NCBI RefSeq assembly: GCF_001939075.1
Contig: NZ_MPTA01000003.1
Location: forward strand, 124,001 to 188,000
Origin: Paenisporosarcina indica
Lineage (GTDB): Bacteria > Bacillota > Bacilli > Bacillales_A > Planococcaceae
Direction of reading: 5' to 3'
Length of the DNA: 64,000 nt
In this document: piece after piece, positions 58,212-64,000 of the stretch
Position numbering within the stretch: position 1 is the stretch's first letter
Layout: each line of letters starts with the position of its first letter
Position numbers and translations under genes: made by a program
Notes under the pieces: generated by a model
Seen by the model: the letters and a program-made list of their open reading frames with translations, nothing else
Database searches by the model: none
Told to the model about the DNA's origin: nothing

Positions 58212-59621
58212 TTGAAATTGTTCGCATCTAGAGGATTTACCTTTTCCGTATCGATTTATGCTTTAATGCACTTCATTACATATTTCTATGAAGCTGTCTT
58301 TTTGGTTTTTTTGATTTCTGTTTTCGGCATTCTTATCTTAGTTTTTGCCTGTTGGCTATTACCATTGAAATATTTCCAACTGCAGCTATTTCTAATTACA
58401 GTCGCTTTACTTGTACTTTTTTTCACTAGTGATTCAATGTTGAACGATATAATTGAAGGCTTAACACAAATGCGCAATTTGATTGGGCTATTGCTCATTG
58501 TACCGATGATCAGTTGGGTATTAAAAGAAGAGCCTTATATAGAAGAAATCATGAGCTATTTCCATAACCTGCTCAATAAAAGCCAACGTTTTTATTTTGG
58601 AATAATGGCCATGACACAAGTAATTTCACACTTTTTACTGTTCGGAGCAGTGCCGATGATGTATCGTTTCATCGATTCTTTTCTGAGTGAACATAAAGAT
58701 GAAGCATGGGAAAACTTTAAAGGAACGGCCATTTTGCGCAGCTTTGCTTTATCTACGATGTGGGTAGTCAGCATTCCAAGTTTTATATTTGCTGTAGAAG
58801 CACTGGGGGCAACTCTGTGGAAGTCGATGCTGTTGGGCTTTGTTTTCGCGTTTGTAGGAACACTGCTTGCCGTTGTTTTTTCCTATTTTAAGGAAAAGGA
58901 ATACAATGCAGATTTCACAACTACTCTACAGTTAGAAATCGATAAAGCAGTAAGAAACTCACGCAATCGAGGCTATTGGAATCGGGATGTAGCAGAATTT
59001 GTTTTCCTTTTCGTCTCGCTGTTTGGAACTATCTTCCTTGTCCATGAAATTTCAGGATTGGAATTTTTACTAGCAATTCCATTGGTAATTCTTGTGTGGA
59101 CTTGTCTTTACTTTTTCATCAAGAGACGAAAAAAGAGCTTGCTTAAGAATAACAAATTTTATTTCTCAAAAGGGATTGCAACACAGGCACAACAATTTAG
59201 TATTTTACTGGCAGCTGGTTTACTGATTTTTTCCTTGAACCAATCGCCTGTTGGACTTTACGTAATCGGCGGCATGAACTTTTTAACCGATATCGTACCG
59301 GTAATCAATATTCTTTTCTTGCTCCCATTTATCGTTATTTTCCTTGGGTTTATTGGGTTAGGGCCTTTGCCTGTCATCGTCTTAGTAGCGGGGATATTAA
59401 ATGGAGTTGCACTGCCTTACCCCCCTGAACTGATTGTGCTGGCCATTACTTCAGGAAGTGTCATTTCAATTATTCTATCGCCATTTGTCATGCCGGTCAT
59501 TATTTTGAGCAGCGTGAATGGCTTGACAGGCATTAGGAATGGAATTCAGTTCAATTTGAAATTTGCTATTGCATTTTACTTTCTAGTGCAAGTGTTTATT
59601 CAAACGATGGTTCTTTTATGA
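58212..59621 (+). CDS. Polytopic membrane protein of unknown function
   Basis: This encodes 469 residues from a TTG at 58212 behind AAAGGGGG; the upstream in-frame ATG at 58170 lacks a site. About 12 membrane segments are visible. The N-terminal half contains Phe-Leu-Leu-Phe-Gly-Ala-Val-Pro-Met-Met-Tyr-Arg, and the C-terminal half ends each repeat with Pro-rich loops (Gly-Leu-Gly-Pro-Leu-Pro, Leu-Ser-Pro-Phe-Val-Met-Pro). Two similar halves and Pro-containing hairpins recall ion-transporter superfamily carriers, but no specific family is certain. It is a single gene between the dioxygenase cluster and the second hydroxybutyrate locus. Confidence 0.65.
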   Translation: MKLFASRGFTFSVSIYALMHFITYFYEAVFLVFLISVFGILILVFACWLLPLKYFQLQLFLITVALLVLFFTSDSMLNDIIEGLTQMRNLIGLLLIVPMISWVLKEEPYIEEIMSYFHNLLNKSQRFYFGIMAMTQVISHFLLFGAVPMMYRFIDSFLSEHKDEAWENFKGTAILRSFALSTMWVVSIPSFIFAVEALGATLWKSMLLGFVFAFVGTLLAVVFSYFKEKEYNADFTTTLQLEIDKAVRNSRNRGYWNRDVAEFVFLFVSLFGTIFLVHEISGLEFLLAIPLVILVWTCLYFFIKRRKKSLLKNNKFYFSKGIATQAQQFSILLAAGLLIFSLNQSPVGLYVIGGMNFLTDIVPVINILFLLPFIVIFLGFIGLGPLPVIVLVAGILNGVALPYPPELIVLAITSGSVISIILSPFVMPVIILSSVNGLTGIRNGIQFNLKFAIAFYFLVQVFIQTMVLL

Positions 59622-59750
59622 TTTTTGATTTGGAAAATAATAAAAAATAAGCATTTTCACAGTCTCGGTGTCATACTCAAGTGTTTCTCAATTTGTGAAT
59701 GACACAAGGACAGCCGTCTCCCGACTGCTCCATAACAAAACGAAAAATAT

Positions 59751-59768
59751 TATCTCGTATTCAAGATA
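59751..59768. promoter_or_regulatory. MhqR-like operator TATCT-N8-AGATA, site 3
   Basis: TATCTCGTATTCAAGATA matches site 2 at 14 of 18 positions and has the same outer arms as site 1. It lies upstream of the GntP remnant and the 3-hydroxybutyrate dehydrogenase gene at 60167. Confidence 0.65.
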
Positions 59769-59892
59769 CTTTATTCAAATATTCATAAATTCAGTAATAT
59801 ATAGTTTAATCTACTTTGAAAGAAGATCTCATAGTCATACATTCTAGAGAAATGAAATTATTCATATCACAATTGAAATGAGGTAATTTCAA

Positions 59893-60113
59893 TTATTAAA
59901 TATAGTTGTTGTTTTAATACTATTAATGGCTTTAGCTTATTTAGGATGGTCCATTATTTGGGTAGCTCCTTTAGCTACTGGAGTTGTAGCATTAATGAGT
60001 GGATCAGTTGAATTTGTGAAGAGTTGGTTCCCTATGAATTTATAGTAGCTTTTTTAATACGAACAATTGCAGTAATTATTGGTATCATAATGGGAGGTAT
60101 CGGTTTAGTTTAA
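59893..60113 (+). pseudogene. GntP-family permease reduced to its two ends
   Basis: The first part reads Leu-Leu-Met-Ala-Leu-Ala-Tyr-Leu-Gly-Trp-Ser-Ile-Ile-Trp-Val-Ala-Pro-Leu-Ala, then Glu-Phe-Val-Lys-Ser-Trp-Phe-Pro, which is the N-terminus of GntP permeases, and stops at TAG. In another frame the sequence continues Val-Ala-Phe-Leu-Ile-Arg-Thr-Ile-Ala-Val-Ile-Ile-Gly-Ile-Ile-Met and stops at 60113, resembling the final helix. About 380 codons between them are missing. The dehydrogenase gene follows by about 50 bp, as in the intact cluster at 43624-45771. Confidence 0.75.
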
Positions 60114-60166
60114 TAAATAGAACCGATTTACATAAAAATTTAAATTTAAATTGGAGGAATATAATT

Positions 60167-60943
60167 ATGGTTGAAAATAAAGTTGTTATTATTACTGGTT
60201 CTGCACGTGGTATTGGATTTGAAATCGGGAAACATTTTGCTGCAGATGGTGCAAAAGTTGTACTTTCTGACATTAATAACGAAGTGGTACAAGAATCGGC
60301 CGAATCACTAAAAAAACTTGGTTATGAAGTAATTGGTATCAAAGCAGATGTAACAAATGAAGAAGAACTTCAAAATTTAGTCGCTGAAACTAAAAAAACT
60401 TATGGTCGCGTGGATATCGTGATTAACAATGCTGGTTTACAACATGTATCACCAATCGAAGAATTTCCAACAGCAAAATTCGAATTGATGATAAAAATCA
60501 TGTTGACTGCTCCTTTCATTCTTACAAAAACAGTCTTCCCAATTATGAAAGAACAAGGATTTGGACGTGTTATTAACATTGCTTCAATAAACGGTTTAAT
60601 CGGATTTGCAGGTAAAGCAGCATACAATAGTGCAAAACACGGAGTAATTGGTTTAACAAAAGTTGCTGCATTAGAAGGTGCTGAACATGGCATTACAGTA
60701 AATGCGATTGCGCCTGGCTATGTAGATACTCCATTAGTTCGTGGGCAAATGGCTGATTTAGCCAAAACTCGTAATGTACCTATTGAGGATGTATTAGCAG
60801 AAGTTCTTCTTCCTTTAGTTCCTCAAAAACGTTTATTAGATGTTAGTGAAATTGCTGACTATGCATTGTTCTTAGCAAGTGACAAAGCGAAGAGTATTAC
60901 AGGGCAAGCTGTTGTAATTGATGGTGGTTACACAGCTCAATAA
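60167..60943 (+). CDS. 3-hydroxybutyrate dehydrogenase-type SDR (second copy)
   Basis: This encodes 258 residues behind TTGGAGG. NAD motif Gly-Ser-Ala-Arg-Gly-Ile-Gly is at about 11-17, Asn-Asn-Ala-Gly-Leu-Gln-His-Val-Ser-Pro-Ile-Glu-Glu-Phe-Pro at about 87-101 (the 3-hydroxybutyrate dehydrogenase signature), Ser in Ile-Ala-Ser-Ile-Asn-Gly, Tyr in Ala-Ala-Tyr-Asn-Ser-Ala-Lys, and the C-terminus is Asp-Gly-Gly-Tyr-Thr-Ala-Gln. It looks intact and has its own promoter region with an MhqR-like site, while its partner permease is destroyed. It differs clearly from the paralogue at 43624. Confidence 0.9.
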   Translation: MVENKVVIITGSARGIGFEIGKHFAADGAKVVLSDINNEVVQESAESLKKLGYEVIGIKADVTNEEELQNLVAETKKTYGRVDIVINNAGLQHVSPIEEFPTAKFELMIKIMLTAPFILTKTVFPIMKEQGFGRVINIASINGLIGFAGKAAYNSAKHGVIGLTKVAALEGAEHGITVNAIAPGYVDTPLVRGQMADLAKTRNVPIEDVLAEVLLPLVPQKRLLDVSEIADYALFLASDKAKSITGQAVVIDGGYTAQ

Positions 60944-60953
60944 CTGAAAAATA

Positions 60954-61005
60954 AAAAAGTGAACCTTTCCGTCAAATAACTTATTGACAGAAAGGTTCAC
61001 TTTTT
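60954..61005. terminator. Bidirectional terminator between the dehydrogenase and GMC oxidoreductase genes
   Basis: AAAAAGTGAACCTTTC and GAAAGGTTCACTTTTT (with inner bases GTCAA/TTGAC) form a long stem with A and T runs on both flanks. Confidence 0.94.
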
Positions 61006-61042
61006 ATTTCAGAACAAAAATAGATTTGGTAAAAAGAATGAA

Positions 61043-62563
61043 CTATTCCCCTGATTGACGAACAATGTGATCTGCTAACCTTATAGCTAAAGCAACATTG
61101 GAAAGAACAGGTCCAGCTGCAGTCAGTGAAGGAAGAACACTGTTGTCAGCTACGAATAAACCTTGAACACCATGTATCTGACCGTGGCGATTTGTAGCTG
61201 AAGTATTTGGATCGTCACCCATTCTGCAAGTGGAAGCCTCGTGCATGTCACTTCCAGGTGGACGAAGAGTTAGAGAAGAAGTATCTAAAGTAACTCCCAT
61301 TGCGGCAGCAGATTGGATAATTCCTTGCTTAACTTGTTCAGCTACTTGACGGTCTTTATTACTTAAAGAATATTGAACTTGTTGTAAAGGTACACCAAAT
61401 TCATCCCTTGTAGATGGGTCAATGTACACTCTATTCTCAGCCCGAGGCTCAACCCTACCAAAGGCAGCGTATGCGACCCCAAGAGTATCTTTTAGCACTT
61501 TATCTTCAAATTGCTGGTATGAAAAGTATTGATCTGGACCCAAAATTTGAATTTGATATGGAGACTCCCTTGTTTCAAATTTCAAAATAGATAAATTGCC
61601 GAGTTTATCAGAAAACTGACTTCTACTTATTGTTCCAACCGCGATGATGGACACATGCCCTGTTAAATAACGGCCAATAGCAAGTCCCCGAATTCCAGAA
61701 TTAAGCAATAGACGTGGAGTCTCTAAAGTACTCGCAGACACTACTACATTTTTCGCCCGAATAATGTGAGCTTTCTTATCCGAGGAAAATACTTCCACAC
61801 CAACTGTTTTTCCATTTTCAACAATTACTCGAGAGGCAAAGGCATTTACAGCGAGATCATATGGTCGATCAAAAAGGGCTGCAGCTAGCGCATTAATTGA
61901 ACTGAACCAAGGATTTGAATGGACTTCCCCTTGTCCGGAAGGTGTCATGTCAAAAGCAACTGGCATATCATTTGCTTCGAGTACACCACCTGAATGGAGC
62001 CTCTTTAAAAGAGTATTTTGCAATGATGAACCCTTGGCATAATCGTTTGTTACATGCAATAATTTCTCGGCCATCCCGTAATAGACATTAATTTCACGAG
62101 GATGAATCGGCCATTTATTTAGCTCTTCTCGAATTGGTCTTGGAGTTGCCGCATTCCAAAATAATGACCTTCCCCCAAGAGCGTATACCATTCTGGCTCC
62201 TGAAAATTGTGGTAAACGTTCACCAATCGGAGTTGAATTATCAGGTAGTAGTTCGTCTCTCGCAGTATATACATTCTGCGTAGGGATGTTAAGTGAATGA
62301 GAATGAAATAACTTATCTCCCATTTCAATAATTCCAATTTTTTTCGCACCTTGATTTTTCCACAGTTCACAAAGCCTCTGCAAGGTCGCTCCTCCACCAG
62401 GACCGCTTCCCACAATGAGAACATCGTAATTTGTCCCTGCCATTTCTTCAAGTGTTTTGGTTGGAATCCAATTATTCTTATATTTCACCACAGTAGACGT
62501 GCACACCCCTTCACATTTCACATCCTTTTTAAGGTATGTTCTACTGTTTGTCCTGAATGACAA
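61043..62563 (-). CDS. GMC family oxidoreductase (FAD-dependent)
   Basis: This encodes up to 506 residues. The FAD motif Gly-Ser-Gly-Pro-Gly-Gly-Gly-Ala is at about 52-59 and the C-terminal half has the conserved His/Asn region (Asp-Met-His-Glu-Ala-Ser-Thr-Cys-Arg-Met-Gly at about 440-450, then Val-Ala-Asp-Asn-Ser-Val-Leu-Pro). Choline, glucose and gluconate dehydrogenases belong here. The TTG at 62563 opens the frame but has no ribosome site, so the true start may be further in, before Val-Leu-Ile-Val-Gly. There is no Tat signal. The substrate is unknown. Confidence 0.85.
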   Translation of the reverse strand: MSFRTNSRTYLKKDVKCEGVCTSTVVKYKNNWIPTKTLEEMAGTNYDVLIVGSGPGGGATLQRLCELWKNQGAKKIGIIEMGDKLFHSHSLNIPTQNVYTARDELLPDNSTPIGERLPQFSGARMVYALGGRSLFWNAATPRPIREELNKWPIHPREINVYYGMAEKLLHVTNDYAKGSSLQNTLLKRLHSGGVLEANDMPVAFDMTPSGQGEVHSNPWFSSINALAAALFDRPYDLAVNAFASRVIVENGKTVGVEVFSSDKKAHIIRAKNVVVSASTLETPRLLLNSGIRGLAIGRYLTGHVSIIAVGTISRSQFSDKLGNLSILKFETRESPYQIQILGPDQYFSYQQFEDKVLKDTLGVAYAAFGRVEPRAENRVYIDPSTRDEFGVPLQQVQYSLSNKDRQVAEQVKQGIIQSAAAMGVTLDTSSLTLRPPGSDMHEASTCRMGDDPNTSATNRHGQIHGVQGLFVADNSVLPSLTAAGPVLSNVALAIRLADHIVRQSGE

Positions 62564-62909
62564 TAATTAAAAACAATTTTTCAAAGAACTTCCTAACTCT
62601 TTTCCCATGAGTTTCTTCTATAAAAGAATGTCTTGTCCCAGAACAATATAAAATTGTTTTGGGACATTTTTCATTCAATCCTATGGTATATATGTATATT
62701 TTTTACATATATCTTTAAAGTTCACAAATGTGTAACGGAACTATGTTAATTTGTTCATACCTTAATGAACATTGTGTGAAGTAAGATTTTATCGGTATGT
62801 TTATTTAATTTTCGAGAATATGATAGAGGCACAGAGAGAAAACATCTGTTTGCTTTTCGTTTCTCTAAACAGCTATGTATATATGAATAGATTAGAAAGG
62901 GGTTCAACT
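62564..62909. other. Intergenic region before qoxA
   Basis: A good plus-strand hairpin TGTCCCAGAACAAT...ATTGTTTTGGGACA with a T tract (62634-62671) lies here although no plus-strand gene ends before it. It could attenuate qoxA. The rest is AT-rich with no supported gene. Confidence 0.55.
62634..62671 (+). terminator. Orphan terminator upstream of qoxA
   Basis: TGTCCCAGAACAAT and ATTGTTTTGGGACA form a 14-bp stem (one mismatch) followed by TTTTTC. Confidence 0.85.
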
Positions 62910-63833
62910 ATGAGAATAAAAATGAAGTTAATGTATTTAACGATAGTTTGTACGATTGCCACTGTGTTAGCTGGTTGTGAACCATTGCTAGTTTTAGATC
63001 CGAAAGGTCCTCAAGCAAAAACGCAGGCTGATGATATTATGCTTTCCATTTGGCTTATGTCAGCTATAGTCATTGTCGTTTTAGCGATATTAATATTTGT
63101 TTTAATTAAATACCGTGCTTCTAATCAAAGTGAAGATTACGAACCACCACATATTGAAGGAAGTCCTCTTGTAGAAGCAATCTGTATTGGGATTCCAATT
63201 ATTATCGTTATTTTCCTTTCAATCGTTTCTGTGGAAAGTAACTATAAAGTAGAGGCAACTCCTGCAGGATATGAGGATCAAGAACCAATTGTCATTTACG
63301 CTTCTTCTTCAAACTGGAAATGGCATTTTAGTTATCCCGAACAGGATATCGAAACAGTTAATTACTTATACATTCCTGCAAACCGTGCAATTGAATTCAA
63401 ATTGTATTCCTATGGACCAATTACTAGCTTCTGGATTCCACAATTGGGTGGACAAAAGTATGCTATGTCCGATATGGTCACTACTTTACATTTAGCAGCT
63501 GATGCAGAAGGTGAATTTATGGGTAGAAATGCAAACTTCAGCGGTGCTGGATTTGCGGAAAATACATTTGAAGTTACTTCCATGTCTCAGGCTGATTTTG
63601 ATGAATGGGTAGACGAAGTACATGAAACAGCTGACCCACTTACAGATGAAAAATTTGAAGAGTTATTAGAGCCAGGACATCTTGGTCGTTCAACTTATAC
63701 TGGTACTCACTTAGAGTTCTCACCAGCTCCTGAACATGACCATGGCTCAACTGATTCTGAAGTTGAAGAACCAAAACAAGAAGATCATACAGATCATGAA
63801 TCTGGAAAGCAAACAAATCATGACAATCATTAA
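62910..63833 (+). CDS. qoxA: Cytochrome aa3 quinol oxidase subunit II
   Basis: This encodes 307 residues from the ATG at 62910 behind GAAAGGGG; the longer frame has no ribosome site. A lipoprotein signal ends in Leu-Ala-Gly-Cys (about 19-22). Two membrane segments follow (about 45-65 and 87-107), then the cupredoxin domain (Trp-Lys-Trp-His-Phe-Ser-Tyr-Pro-Glu at about 135-143, Ser-Phe-Trp-Ile-Pro-Gln-Leu-Gly at about 173-180). The copper-A ligands are missing (Asn-Phe-Ser-Gly-Ala-Gly-Phe in place of the Cys motif), as in quinol rather than cytochrome c oxidases. The tail is His/Asp/Glu-rich. qoxBCD should follow beyond the window. Confidence 0.92.
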   Translation: MRIKMKLMYLTIVCTIATVLAGCEPLLVLDPKGPQAKTQADDIMLSIWLMSAIVIVVLAILIFVLIKYRASNQSEDYEPPHIEGSPLVEAICIGIPIIIVIFLSIVSVESNYKVEATPAGYEDQEPIVIYASSSNWKWHFSYPEQDIETVNYLYIPANRAIEFKLYSYGPITSFWIPQLGGQKYAMSDMVTTLHLAADAEGEFMGRNANFSGAGFAENTFEVTSMSQADFDEWVDEVHETADPLTDEKFEELLEPGHLGRSTYTGTHLEFSPAPEHDHGSTDSEVEEPKQEDHTDHESGKQTNHDNH

Positions 63834-64000
63834 TCAGTAATCGATTACAGATCTGTCCGCCCCGACAGGAGTAAAACGAATAATTGAGTATTGAAGTTTT
63901 TCACCAATTATTCTTATTCCCTCGAGGGGAAAACAGCAAGCTTAAGTTAGACAATCTTGCCAACTTAAATCTTCAAGATACAAGCAACATATTCCTGAAA
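63834..64000 (+). other. qoxA 3' flank at the window edge
   Basis: No coding start is visible within 167 bp, whereas qoxB usually follows qoxA closely. CCCCTCGAGGGG-like and AATAATTG...CAATTATT inverted repeats near 63875-63935 could be a processing site or attenuator. Confidence 0.4.

Noticed and set aside
1-64000. CRISPR arrays, tRNA and rRNA genes, prophage or intact IS elements
   Set aside because: I found no regularly spaced direct repeats with unique spacers, no tRNA-like cloverleaf, no rRNA sequence and no transposase or integrase gene.

Overview
The window looks like chromosome of a low-GC, spore-forming member of the Bacillales, most likely Planococcaceae/Caryophanaceae (Psychrobacillus, Sporosarcina or Lysinibacillus type). 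This is inferred from the low GC content, the strong AGGAGG ribosome sites with ATG/TTG/GTG starts, and Bacillus-type genes: the spore protein tlp, yflT, dctBSRP, ywqG, pnuC, a Bce-type resistance module, pepF and the quinol oxidase gene qoxA. There are no rRNA or tRNA genes, no CRISPR array and no intact transposase.

Layout. 1-1010: a complete lysine riboswitch unit (promoter, aptamer, terminator) reads left and controls a gene that begins at the window edge. It is followed by an interspersed repeat, a small orphan gene and a 21-bp tandem repeat. 1000-6200: yflT with a SigB-like promoter, a GRAM-like protein, an MFS carrier, a proline iminopeptidase-type hydrolase and an Nramp-like carrier that lacks the usual metal-binding motifs. 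6200-8850: a decayed beta-ketoadipate/thiolase-type locus (thiolase, CoA-transferase fragment, IclR regulator), each gene broken by stops or frameshifts. 8900-13700: patatin, tlp, a SurA-N lipoprotein, an acidic unknown, and a membrane protein with three copies of a W-D-Y-E-M-Y-Y-N-Q repeat. 14000-18900: the C4-dicarboxylate system dctP, dctR, dctS and divergent dctB, with a CcpA (cre) site before dctP. 19000-22400: a four-gene osmoprotectant-type ABC importer. 22400-35800: mostly single genes (LLM oxidoreductase, DUF3219, SDR, VOC proteins, pnuC, an HTH/vWA divergent pair, ywqG, an orphan PAS histidine kinase, a glutathionyl-hydroquinone reductase). 35900-40450: a Bce-type two-component system plus ABC exporter. 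41400-47300: pepF, then a 3-hydroxybutyrate-type cluster (dehydrogenase, GntP permease, lipocalin-like protein) with a divergent LysR regulator. 47600-52000: an ABC-2 permease pseudogene, a serine hydrolase, a VOC protein, and a TetR/DUF2798 pair. 52100-61000: SDR genes, three ring-cleaving dioxygenase paralogues with an FMN reductase, and a membrane protein. 61000-64000: a GMC oxidoreductase and qoxA.

The most informative signals are: (i) three operators with the same TATCT-N8-AGATA form at 52118, 57334 and 59751, which suggest a quinone/catechol-responsive (MhqR-like) regulon covering the dioxygenases and two SDR genes; (ii) a structured interspersed repeat of about 130-210 bp in three copies; (iii) extensive gene decay, including a second GntP locus reduced to its two ends, a LysR tail, a DoxX-like tail and the whole thiolase/IclR locus. 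I found no strong candidate for a wholly new defence or mobile system. The HTH/vWA divergent pair, the triple-repeat membrane protein and the structured repeat are the best leads for undescribed biology.
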